Part shown: positions 16,446 to 24,397 of the stretch, piece after piece
Layout: each line of letters opens with the position of its first letter
Position numbering within the stretch: position 1 is the first letter of the stretch
The notes under the pieces: generated by a model
The model's database searches: none
Told to the model about the DNA's origin: nothing
The model's input: the letters and a program-made list of their open reading frames with translations, nothing else
Source: CAKZQX01 sp034437035
GTDB lineage: Bacteria > Chloroflexota > Chloroflexia > Chloroflexales > Chloroflexaceae
Direction: 5' to 3'
NCBI GenBank assembly: GCA_034437035.1
Contig: DAOTUI010000071.1
Location: 13,750 to 77,749 of the forward strand
Length of the DNA: 64,000 nucleotides
Program-made: the position numbers and the translations under genes

Positions 16446-16996
16446 ATGCCCTTTCTGGTCGCCAGTCGCCGCCTATCTTCCACAACGCTGCAGAAACGCT
16501 ACGGTGAAGCGGTTACTATCGATGTCACCTCGCGCGGTCCCCAACCCTGGGTGCGCTTCAGTCCCTTCTATCCCCACGGCGGTATTCCGGTACCGCTCTC
16601 ACCCGGTTACACCAGCATGAGTGTGGAAGGCATCTGGCAGGGACTCAAGGTCTTCGAGCAGGCCGATATTGATCTCAGCCGGTTCGCCATTACCACAATG
16701 AAGGGCATCAAGCGTACTGAGCGTGCCTATGGCAAGGTGCCGGGGCATCGCGCCGGAGTCGCGGGTGAGCATCTGCTGGACTATGCCGCAGCTCGCCGTG
16801 CCATCTATCTGCCCGCGTATCACCAGGTTTTGGAGCACTACCTCCAGGCCGAAGGAGCGGAACTGTGCCAACTGGGAGCGAAGCAGACCGTGGTTTTGCT
16901 GGACTATGAGACAAATGGCGATCTGAATAATCTGGTGCGACCACTCTCGCACGCCGCTCTGGTCGTCTGTTACCTGGAGGGGAATGGTCGGAGTAG
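16446..16996 (+). pseudogene. Conserved protein of unknown function, frameshift at the last codons
   Basis: The protein has about 183 residues and starts MPFLVASRRLSSTTLQKRYG after GGAGGTAACGT. Strong conserved blocks are visible (VRFSPFYPHGGIPVP, VEGIWQGLKVFE, TTMKGIKRT, VVLLDYETNGD, RPLSHAALV). I recall homologues with the same blocks in diverse bacteria but no established function. At 16,979-16,982 the run GGGG seems one base short: adding one G gives EGEWSE and a stop at 16,994-16,996, whereas as written the frame runs on to 17,069 into sequence antisense to the next gene. It follows the macro/ADP-ribosylglycohydrolase pair and may belong to the same unit. Confidence 0.6.
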
Positions 16997-17021
16997 GCCA
17001 GAAATACCCACCCCCACATAT

Positions 17022-17528
17022 TTAGCACCAGTCACGTACAAACTGCCGTTGCGCAGCGGTTTCGGGTGACTCAAACTCACCATCGGGCAGTCCCCGCCGC
17101 AACCGCGCAATCTCGCGCAGGGCCGCTGCGCCGGGCATGCCGGAGTGAACCAGATAACAGCCAACCACCGTTCCCGTGCGTCCGATGCCCGCAAGACAGT
17201 GGACATAGACGACACGCCGTGACGCCAGCGCGGTGTCGATGTAGGCGAGGATCTGCTGCATCTGCGTCACCGGGGGTGTCTGGCAATCCGGGATAGGCAT
17301 GTGCCGGTAGTCAATCGTCTGCCCCCGTGCGTTTGCTTCCTGCTGTGCCAGATCGACATAGGGATGCCACTCCCCCGCTTCGGTCAGATCGATAAACCGG
17401 GAAACACCCACGTCCAGCAACCGGCGCATGTTCTCAAGGGCGTATGCCGGGTTGCTTGAGCCGGGATGTTCACCCGCGACCAGGCCGGGGCGTACTATGT
17501 AGCAACGGGGTTGAAATAGATGTTGCAT
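17022..17528 (-). CDS. Dual-specificity/tyrosine-type phosphatase
   Basis: The protein has 168 residues. The signature HCxxxxxRT is complete: C111 and R117 in VHCLAGIGRTGTV. The expected general-acid Asp lies in the MPIPDCQTPP loop. The N-terminus (RPGLVAGEHPGS, then FIDLTEAGEW) matches a prokaryotic subgroup shared with the truncated copy at 27.7 kb, so the two are paralogues. It removes phosphate from proteins or, in some relatives, from RNA or phosphoinositides; the substrate here is unknown. It is convergent with the preceding gene. Confidence 0.88.
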   Translation of the reverse strand: MQHLFQPRCYIVRPGLVAGEHPGSSNPAYALENMRRLLDVGVSRFIDLTEAGEWHPYVDLAQQEANARGQTIDYRHMPIPDCQTPPVTQMQQILAYIDTALASRRVVYVHCLAGIGRTGTVVGCYLVHSGMPGAAALREIARLRRGLPDGEFESPETAAQRQFVRDWC

Positions 17529-17586
17529 TAGATTTCCTCCTGCACTTATTGTAGCATCTCACCGAGATACCGATCGGTTATAATGT

Positions 17587-17806
17587 GACAGGAGTTACGC
17601 GGTGTGGACTGTTCCGGCCGCGTGCCAGACCCGGAAGCTGGTTTCGCCTGCGACAGCATGGTATGTGATCGATCTTTTTTACCCTGCCGGCGGCGACATC
17701 CCCCGCAAAACACGGGATTGCCTGATACAGGGCAGCAGTGGCCGTTTCGCGGTTTTCGCTCATGTCGTGTTTTTCGTGGTCCAAACGCTCACCGCGTAAC
17801 TCCTAT
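17587..17806. mobile_element. MITE-like element, variant copy (about 220 bp)
   Basis: The ends read GACAGGAGTTACGCGG and CCGCGTAACTCCTAT, with AATGT repeated at both flanks. The interior differs from the main family: it lacks the CTTTTTCAC hairpin and has TTTTTCGTGGTCC near the right end. A second fragment of this variant starts at 22,877. It lies between two CX5R phosphatase genes. Confidence 0.7.
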
Positions 17807-17917
17807 AATGTCACACGACGTTTGCAGTAGGTACACCAACAGCCCGTTTGACGGGACAAGGGCCGCGTTGCCTGCGGTCAACCTGGGATCACGTAACGTG
17901 GGGCAAGAGATTGTTCT

Positions 17918-18403
17918 ATGGAATGTTCATGGATTGAGCCAGGCGTACTGGCGGCAAGTAGCACCCCGGCCAGTGCTGAGGATATATATGCGTTACACGC
18001 GCAGGGCATTCGGGCGATCCTCTCCCTGCCAAATCAACCGTTAACGCGCTATCGGACGATCAGTTCTGAGCTATTCGCCGAACTGGATATGACCTACTTC
18101 CACATCCCGGTGGTTGACCAGCATCCGCCAACCCTGGGGCAGGCCCAGCAAATAGTGCAAATTCTTACGAACATGCAGGCCCAACAGCGCCCCGTTTTGG
18201 TCCACTGTCAGGCGGGCGTGGGCCGCACCGGCACGGTGCTGCACCTCTACTACCTGGCGCAGGGCATGTCCCTGTCGCAGGCACGCGCGCAGATCCGGGA
18301 ACGGCGGGTACAGTGTATCCTGCTTTCCGCCGGCCAGACGGCATTCCTGGAGGCGTTTGCCCGGCAGATCGACGCTCATGGTACATCTCCCCCAAAAGTA
18401 TGA
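17918..18403 (+). CDS. Dual-specificity/tyrosine-type phosphatase
   Basis: The protein has 161 residues with the active-site loop C97-x5-R103 in VHCQAGVGRTGTVLHL and a probable acid in VVDQHPP. It is more distant from the 17-kb neighbour than that one is from the 27.7-kb copy. The N-terminus (MECSWIEPGVLAASSTP) fits the short strand that precedes PTP folds. There is only a weak ribosome site before ATG 17,918. With four CX5R enzymes in 24 kb, one of them truncated, dephosphorylation seems to be a recurring part of this island; the substrates are unknown. Confidence 0.85.
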   Translation: MECSWIEPGVLAASSTPASAEDIYALHAQGIRAILSLPNQPLTRYRTISSELFAELDMTYFHIPVVDQHPPTLGQAQQIVQILTNMQAQQRPVLVHCQAGVGRTGTVLHLYYLAQGMSLSQARAQIRERRVQCILLSAGQTAFLEAFARQIDAHGTSPPKV

Positions 18404-18414
18404 ACCTATACCCC

Positions 18415-18444
18415 TTGACACCCCGCGCTCCGGCATGCTATGCT
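18415..18444 (+). promoter_or_regulatory. Promoter TTGACA / TATGCT
   Basis: A perfect -35 (18,415-18,420), an 18-nt spacer and TATGCT (18,439-18,444). It would serve the short frame at 18,498 and the long gene at 18,773. Confidence 0.6.
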
Positions 18445-18497
18445 CACAACAACCACTATTTTTCTACCGCTGTATGCTCTGGAAGGAGGGACGCGCG

Positions 18498-18590
18498 ATG
18501 CTTGTGCTAACTACCCACAATACGCATTACCGTAGCGCTGCTGCGTTTGCAGGCAGTTGCGTACCCACTTTCCTGCACCACTACGCCTGA
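18498..18590 (+). CDS. Possible 30-residue leader peptide
   Basis: ATG 18,498 follows a near-perfect GGAAGGAGGG site, and the frame (MLVLTTHNTHYRSAAAFAGS, then 10 more residues) ends at TGA 18,588. The strong ribosome site and a good promoter argue that it is translated; the sequence matches nothing I know. It may be a leader for the long gene 180 bp downstream. The 18,591-18,772 gap holds no other feature I can see. Confidence 0.3.
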   Translation: MLVLTTHNTHYRSAAAFAGSCVPTFLHHYA

Positions 18591-18772
18591 AGTTTCATCC
18601 CTCGGCTCAATCGCAGATGGTGGGCACAACTGCCCTCAGACCACCGAACGCAGTCGGCTGAGTGCCGGCAGGTTCCCTGACGCACTGCGCACTGGTCTGT
18701 TTCGCTGTCTCCTGTCGGGTGTATCCCCGCGTACGCCCAGATTGATGCTGCACTCTTTTGGGGTGAATCTTC

Positions 18773-21700
18773 ATGGACATTTTTGCTAATACCGATGCAC
18801 GCGTCACGACACACCCACATCGGCCTATGCGTCAGGTGTGGGCCGTCCGCTCTATGATCCGCGAAATTGCCTGGCTGGAGGGAGTGGTGCGCTGGCAGGC
18901 GGGGCGGGTGGTCTGGCTGCATCCGCAGCGCGGGACATTTGCGCCCACACCGGCGGACCTGGCACGCGCCCGGCGGCGGCTAGAGCAGATTGAACGGCGG
19001 GCCGAAGTTGCCCGCCTGGTAGTGGGTGATCTGCCGGCCTGGCTGGAGCAGCAGCATGCGCACCTGGCTGCGGCAACCCTGCCGGCCCCGTTGGTCGCGC
19101 CCGATCTGCCCGGGTTGGTGGCACAGGTGCCCGACAACGACCCGACGCTGATCCGGCGGCTGGCCGACCTGCTGCCGGCCGAGGCGCTCTGCAGCAACCC
19201 ACTCCCGGCGTCACCCGCCCACACACTGCGGGCCTGCGGCCGCGCGGCCTATAGCGTGCTGCAGCAGATGAGCCGCAACACCTGGCTGCCCCAGACAGCG
19301 CGGGCCCTGGCAGCGCTGACCCTGGGCGCGGTCTACCATACCGGGCAACTGCCGGATCACGCCGATGCGGATGCGAATGCGCAGGCGCATCCCTGGCTAC
19401 GGCGCTGCTTCGCCTGGGGCCGGCAGCATGGCCTGCCGGATAATCCCTGGCTCCTGGTGCGGTTTCTGGCAGCAGCCGACGGCGCAGAACTGGCACAACA
19501 GTATGCGCAGGCATTGCAGCAGACCCGGCGCTTCCGGCCCACGCATGAGCTGCTCTACAAACTGGTCACGGATGGCGTGGCCCCCGCACAGATCATCGCC
19601 CTGCTGGAGGCACTTGCCGCCGCTGCACCACTGGGCCGGCGCATCCTGGTGGACAAACCCTGGCAAACCTACAAAGACCCTCAGCAGAAGGGCAAAAAGG
19701 CCGGGGTATTGCGTCCGGTAGATTTTTCGCCGAACGCGCGGCGGCAGGCTGTTGCTCACCTGCGCGATATTCTGCATGGCTATGTCGCAGCAACGGCTGA
19801 CCCGGAGGTAATCTATCTGACCCGGGACTTTGGGCTGGCGCTGCTCAAGCTGATCCCATTCTGCCCGGCGCTGGTGGAGACACTGCGACTGACCCTGCGC
19901 CAGGGGTTGGAGTTGCCGCCGCACCTGCAGCAGCCCTACCTGGCCTTGCTGGTCGCGCAGCACCGCCGGCTCTGGGATGTTAGCACACTGCCTGAGCCCT
20001 GCCTGGCCGAGAAGATCGCCGGCTGGCTGAATACCCGCCGCGAGTCCATGGTGAGACCGATCTGGCTTGTGCTGCGCGCGACCGGCGATATCACTATTGT
20101 CCACACAGCGCAGGAACTGGGCATTATCAACCCGCTTGCATACCAGCGATTGCCACCGGACTACTACCCGGTCGTGTTTGAAATTGTGCGCAGCCTGGGG
20201 ATCACGGAACGCCAGGATCTGATCACCCTCTGCCGCATCCTGAAGCGGTTTGCCACAGCCGGGGAGGCCCGCGCTGTGCTGCGTCCCCTGGTGACAGCAA
20301 TTCAGCATGCGCCTGAAGCATTTCAGGCATCGCTGCTGATAAATGTTTTGAGCGAGGCCAGGAATAACGGTAACAATCTGCCGGACACCCTGCGGCAGTT
20401 GACGCCGTACGTGGCGCAGTTGACGCGTTGTTCCTCCATTCGCGCATCGCTCTACGCAACCTGGAAGCCGTGCGTGCCGGGTCTGCCGGCACTGAATCAG
20501 GCCCAGCCGGAGCATGGCATGGCCTGGTTTGCACAGATGCTGGCCTGTCTGCATGCGCTGCCGGAGGATCGGCTGACAGATCATGCGACCTGGGACGCCG
20601 CCCGACTGGGGCTGCGGCTGGGCGTGATCCTGGCAGACGACATGCAGCAGTTTACGACACTGTTCCGTGCCGCGTTGCGCCACAGTTTTCAGCAGTCGCA
20701 GGCCGAACTGCTGACCGGCGTCAACCTGTTGGAACGCTTCCCGGGGCTGCATCCGCCGCTGCGCCGGCTCTTTCCGCAGCAGCCGCAGCGTTGCGCCGAT
20801 CTGTTGGCGCGGCTGGGGCCGGCATCGCGTCTGGGAGTGCGGGCACTTGCCCCGCTGCGCGACCTGGAGTCCGACCCGGCGGCGTTTCTGGCGCAGCATG
20901 CGCTGCCCGCCGACTGGCAACTCCTCCTGGACGAGGCACCCGAGCTGCTGTTGCAGGCGGGCACCTACCTGGAGGCGCGGCATCTGAGCGGCGCACTGCC
21001 GGATCTGCCTGGCGGCGTGCGCAAGGCGCTGACGCAGCCGCGCAACCTGCTGCGGGAGGCGCAACATCTGGAGCGACTGGTGGCCCGGCAGCCGGAGCGC
21101 AACGATCTGGCGGCCCGGCTGACCAGCCTGCGCGAGCGGTTGGCCGATGAGCGGCACCTCCGGGAGCAGGCCCGTCAGGAGGTCCGCGTACGCCTGCGCC
21201 AGGTGACGGCAGAGGCGCAACTGACCGCCGCCGAGCAGCAACTGCTGGTCTGCTTCCGCGAACGGCTAGAGGAGGTGATTGGGCGGCGCGTCCCCGCTGA
21301 CATCCCGCTGGACGACAATCTGCTGAATGCCCTCCTGCTCTCGGTCGGTATCCGCGCGAACCGGCGGCTGCTGCGCGAGTTGCTGCGGGCGCATGTGCGG
21401 GGCGAGCATGCCTGGCGCGAACGGCATCCGGCCAATGCCGCCTTCCTGGACAAACTGGCGGCGCAGGGGGTGGATGTCGGCACCTGGCTGAGTGATTTCC
21501 CGCAGAGCTACCGCTGCCCGAGCGCAACGAGTGGGCGGGTCCGGCTGGCGCTGGAGCGTGACCCGCTGCATATCTTGCAGATGGGCAACTACTTCAACAC
21601 CTGCCTGAGCACTGGCGGCTATAATGCCTTTTCCACGGTTGCCAACGCCTGTGATCTGAACAAGCGCGTGCTCTATGCGCGCGACACCACCGGGCGCGTG

Positions 21701-21973
21701 GTGGGGCGCAAGCTGATCGCCATCACTGAGGCGGGCGAATTGGTACAGTTCCACGGCTACAGCGCGCTGAGTGAGCAACCGGGCAACGAGCACCTGCGCG
21801 CGATTATGCGGCAGTATGTCGTGCAGTTTGCCGCGCAGTGCGGGCTGCGCCTGGGGGAGGAAGGCACGGTGCCGCTGCTCTGCGCCCAGGACTGGTACAA
21901 CGATGGAACCGTATCCTGGAACGAGGATGCGGAAATCCCCGTCGAACCAGGAGCACAGTCCGCCCAGCAATAA
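18773..21973 (+). CDS. 1066-residue helical protein of unknown function with a distinct C-terminal domain
   Basis: ATG 18,773 follows GGGGTGA. Residues ~1-840 are almost entirely helical, rich in Leu, Ala and Arg and repeat-like (many L-x-x-L pairs), suggesting a long alpha-solenoid. A coiled-coil stretch lies at about 765-830 (LREAQHLERLVARQPERNDL). Residues ~905-1045 form a compact C-terminal domain with GNYFNTCLSTGGYNAFS, LNKRVLYARDTTGRVVGRKL and VQFHGYSALSEQPGNE. The Cys-centred loop followed by R-V-Y-A-R-x4-G-x-V-V-G-R resembles PcfJ-type domains, but I am not sure. No signal peptide or membrane helix is present. It precedes the RNA-repair genes and, at 3.2 kb, is the second-longest coding sequence in the window after treS-mak (3.4 kb). 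Confidence 0.8.
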   Translation: MDIFANTDARVTTHPHRPMRQVWAVRSMIREIAWLEGVVRWQAGRVVWLHPQRGTFAPTPADLARARRRLEQIERRAEVARLVVGDLPAWLEQQHAHLAAATLPAPLVAPDLPGLVAQVPDNDPTLIRRLADLLPAEALCSNPLPASPAHTLRACGRAAYSVLQQMSRNTWLPQTARALAALTLGAVYHTGQLPDHADADANAQAHPWLRRCFAWGRQHGLPDNPWLLVRFLAAADGAELAQQYAQALQQTRRFRPTHELLYKLVTDGVAPAQIIALLEALAAAAPLGRRILVDKPWQTYKDPQQKGKKAGVLRPVDFSPNARRQAVAHLRDILHGYVAATADPEVIYLTRDFGLALLKLIPFCPALVETLRLTLRQGLELPPHLQQPYLALLVAQHRRLWDVSTLPEPCLAEKIAGWLNTRRESMVRPIWLVLRATGDITIVHTAQELGIINPLAYQRLPPDYYPVVFEIVRSLGITERQDLITLCRILKRFATAGEARAVLRPLVTAIQHAPEAFQASLLINVLSEARNNGNNLPDTLRQLTPYVAQLTRCSSIRASLYATWKPCVPGLPALNQAQPEHGMAWFAQMLACLHALPEDRLTDHATWDAARLGLRLGVILADDMQQFTTLFRAALRHSFQQSQAELLTGVNLLERFPGLHPPLRRLFPQQPQRCADLLARLGPASRLGVRALAPLRDLESDPAAFLAQHALPADWQLLLDEAPELLLQAGTYLEARHLSGALPDLPGGVRKALTQPRNLLREAQHLERLVARQPERNDLAARLTSLRERLADERHLREQARQEVRVRLRQVTAEAQLTAAEQQLLVCFRERLEEVIGRRVPADIPLDDNLLNALLLSVGIRANRRLLRELLRAHVRGEHAWRERHPANAAFLDKLAAQGVDVGTWLSDFPQSYRCPSATSGRVRLALERDPLHILQMGNYFNTCLSTGGYNAFSTVANACDLNKRVLYARDTTGRVVGRKLIAITEAGELVQFHGYSALSEQPGNEHLRAIMRQYVVQFAAQCGLRLGEEGTVPLLCAQDWYNDGTVSWNEDAEIPVEPGAQSAQQ

Positions 21974-21985
21974 GGGCTTCCGTAG

Positions 21986-22005
21986 GGACGCGCAGAAGCG
22001 CGTCC
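21986..22005 (+). terminator. Hairpin after the 1066-residue gene
   Basis: GGACGCGC-AGAA-GCGCGTCC, a perfect 8-bp stem with a tetraloop 13 nt past the stop codon. No T-tract follows. Confidence 0.45.
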
Positions 22006-22101
22006 GCCTAGCCGGTGAAGATGATACAATACAGACAGGTGTGCCGGCATTCCGCGGCCGGCTGAGGGTCCAGAACCGGGGCATGCTAGAAGGAGAACCG
22101 T

Positions 22102-22650
22102 ATGACAACCACCGTTGAAACGCAGCCGATTACCGGTGCGGAGTTGCTGGACATGGCTGACAGCGGTTTGTGTGAGTTGATAGATGGAAGGATTGTGCGT
22201 ATGAATCCACCGGGGGCAGAGCATGGGCGTATTGAAACGCGGCTGTCCCGCTACCTCGATGTATTTGCCGAAACGCATGATAATGGCTGGGTGGTAAGTG
22301 GCGAAACCGGCCTCTACATTCGGCGCAACCCGGACACCGTACGTGGCATGGACATTGCCTTCATCTCGAAGCAGCGCCTCCCAACCACGCCCGGCACGGG
22401 CTATCTCGAGGTAGCCCCCGAACTGGTCGTCGAAATCGTCTCACCTTCCGACCGCTGGCAGGAGATTGAAGAAAAGATAAGCGACTACTTTAGTGTGGGC
22501 GTTGATCAGGTATGGGTGGTTCATCCGCGCCAGCAGACAATCTATGTCTACCGTTCACGTAGCGAGCGCCAATTGTTTGATCGGGATGCAATTCTGGAAG
22601 GCGAAGGGGCACTGACGGGCTTCAGCCTGCCGGTAGCAGTGCCGTTCTAA
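22102..22650 (+). CDS. Uma2 family (DUF820) putative nuclease
   Basis: The protein has 182 residues and starts at ATG 22,102 after AGAAGGAGAACCGT. It has the PD-(D/E)XK-like core of Uma2 proteins: ELIDGRIVRMNPPGAEHG, GMDIAFIS, LEVAPELVVEIVSPSDRW (Asp and Glu ligands) and YFSVGVDQVWVVHPRQQTIY. The biological role of the family is unsettled; it is expanded in Chloroflexota and Cyanobacteria. The stop codon TAA overlaps the target duplication of the repeat element that follows. Confidence 0.88.
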   Translation: MTTTVETQPITGAELLDMADSGLCELIDGRIVRMNPPGAEHGRIETRLSRYLDVFAETHDNGWVVSGETGLYIRRNPDTVRGMDIAFISKQRLPTTPGTGYLEVAPELVVEIVSPSDRWQEIEEKISDYFSVGVDQVWVVHPRQQTIYVYRSRSERQLFDRDAILEGEGALTGFSLPVAVPF

Positions 22651-22653
22651 ATG

Positions 22654-22871
22654 ACACGACTTAGGCGGTCAGTTCCAATCCCGGCATGTGCCTGAATAAA
22701 CGGCCCGACTCGCCTCCGGCAGGGCAGAAGACCCCATTCTTTTTCACAAACATGTTGCACTGTGTGCAACATGTTTGTGAAAAAGATGAAAAAAGTACCA
22801 CGCTGCCGCAGGCGAATCTGGCTTCCATCTGCTCAAACGTCCGGTTTGTGTACCCACCGCGTAAGTCGTGT
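22654..22871. mobile_element. MITE-like element, complete copy (218 bp) with AAATG target duplication
   Basis: The ends are ACACGACTTAGGCGG and ACCGCGTAAGTCGTGT, flanked by AAATG at 22,649-22,653 and 22,872-22,876. The central hairpin arms are TTTTTCACAAACATGTTGCA and its perfect complement around TGT (22,740-22,783). It inserted exactly at the Uma2 stop codon without harming it. A fragment of the 17,587-type variant follows from about 22,877 to 22,960. Confidence 0.85.
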
Positions 22872-22982
22872 AAATGACATGTGTTACGCGGTACAGTCTA
22901 TCCCGACCTGGTGTCAGACCACGAAATGGTCTTCGCCTGTGGCCACACATATTACCAACAACAATATCGAGGAAGACAAACC

Positions 22983-23525
22983 ATGCAAAGGCAGTTGTTA
23001 ACCGTTGAAGAGAGCCGCGAGATAAAGGGGCGCGGGGTGTGTATTACTCCCTTCCTCAGCCATGACCAGATGCCTGAGCCGCCCTGGTTACGGTTTGCCC
23101 GGATCGAGTGCCCCGATGGGAAGACCGGATACGCGCGCCTGCACAGTGAACTGATCTATGATACCACATCACCGGAGAAATTTTATTATGCCTGCTTTCT
23201 CAAGAACACACTCGAACAGAATGTTCCTGCTGGTGCAACCATATGGATCTTAGATGACCGTGAAAATGCATTACTTGCTCTGGCCCTGTTTCTGGCAGCT
23301 ATAGCGTTACTGCTGGTGTACCGGGCGGTGATGTCCGAAGCATTAACATTACTGGCTGGTTTTTTACTGTTTGCCCTGATTGTGGCGTTTGTGGCTACAC
23401 TCCAGGGGCGGTTGGTCCACATTCTGCCGTGGCGGCAGGCTGTGCGACGAATGCCGGCACTGCTTGTCATTTCGCCGATTGCCCTGGGGATTGGCGGATT
23501 GCTGGCGAACTGGTGGTTTGGCTAG
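22983..23525 (+). CDS. Three-helix membrane protein of unknown function
   Basis: The protein has 180 residues from ATG 22,983, which follows GAGGAAG; the upstream part of the open frame is repeat sequence. A soluble N-terminal ~90 residues (LTVEESREIKGRGVCITPFL) precede hydrophobic segments at about 95-113, 116-138 and 155-176. No family is recognised. It is separated from the methyltransferase gene by 2 nt, so the two are probably co-transcribed. Confidence 0.65.
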   Translation: MQRQLLTVEESREIKGRGVCITPFLSHDQMPEPPWLRFARIECPDGKTGYARLHSELIYDTTSPEKFYYACFLKNTLEQNVPAGATIWILDDRENALLALALFLAAIALLLVYRAVMSEALTLLAGFLLFALIVAFVATLQGRLVHILPWRQAVRRMPALLVISPIALGIGGLLANWWFG

Positions 23526-23527
23526 AA

Positions 23528-24229
23528 ATGAACACCCCACCCACCTACACCCGCCTCGCCGCCGCCTATGTGCGCGGCCGGCTCAAATACGACCCGGTAT
23601 GCGCCGCACAGCCGCAACTCTTTGCGCCGCCGCTGGATGCGCCGGCACCCGAGGCGCTGCAGGCGCTAGTTGAACTGGGGCAGGCACACGGCCTGCGGTT
23701 GCATCGCTTCAAATACACGATGGGGCTGCCGCGTGTGCAGAAGGTGCTCGGTATCCTGCGCGGCATCCAGCCCGCCGATCTGCTCGACATTGGCAGCGGA
23801 CGGGGGGCATTTCTCTGGCCGCTGCTCGACGCCTTCCCGCACCTGCCCGTCACCGCCGTGGACACGCTTGACTACCGCGTGGCCGACATCCAGGCGGTAC
23901 GCGATGGTGGTGTCACCACGCTGACGGCGAGGCAGGCCGACGCGACCGCGCTCGACTTCCCCGACCGGCAGTTCGACCTGGTGACAATGCTGGAGGTGCT
24001 GGAGCATATCCCCGCCTGCGCGCAGGCACTGGCCGAGGTCTGCCGGGTGGCGCGGCGCTTCCTGCTACTGTCGGTGCCATCGCGCCCCGACGATAACCCG
24101 GAGCATATTCATCTGTTTAGCGAGCAGCAACTGCGCGAACTGCTGCAACCGCATGCCGCCCGCGTAAGTGTGGAGCATGTGCATAATCATCTGATTGTAG
24201 TGGCGCGGATGCGCACCACTTCATACTGA
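23528..24229 (+). CDS. Class I SAM-dependent methyltransferase
   Basis: The protein has 233 residues. The SAM-binding motif I is LLDIGSGRGAFLWPLL; an acidic residue ends strand 2 (VTAVDTLD), and motif IV/post-I features are LDFPDRQFDLVTMLEVLEHI. E-V-L-E-H followed ~40 residues later by PEHIHLF is the ordinary Methyltransf_11 pattern, but it also resembles the E-x-x-E-H...H metal site of Hen1 RNA 2'-O-methyltransferases. The gene lies just before two RNA ligases and an HD-Pnk, where a Hen1-type activity would make sense. That is inference; the substrate is not shown. Confidence 0.8.
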   Translation: MNTPPTYTRLAAAYVRGRLKYDPVCAAQPQLFAPPLDAPAPEALQALVELGQAHGLRLHRFKYTMGLPRVQKVLGILRGIQPADLLDIGSGRGAFLWPLLDAFPHLPVTAVDTLDYRVADIQAVRDGGVTTLTARQADATALDFPDRQFDLVTMLEVLEHIPACAQALAEVCRVARRFLLLSVPSRPDDNPEHIHLFSEQQLRELLQPHAARVSVEHVHNHLIVVARMRTTSY

Positions 24230-24397
24230 TTTATTGTCATAGCCACAGAGAACACAGAGGACACCGAGGTGATGAACGGGAACGTACCGTCCCTGTGACC
24301 ATTGCGCCCATTCCGAACGGACGCCTGGTCATCGGGAGCCACGATTGTTTTGAACAGGCATGAAGTTGCCGGACAGCACAAAGGATACTCAGCGCCA

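Noticed and set aside
19397..21241. 614-codon open frame antisense to the 1066-residue gene
   Set aside because: Gln/Arg/Leu-biased mirror of a GC-rich gene; no motifs, no ribosome site. The forward gene has coherent domains, a ribosome site and a promoter.
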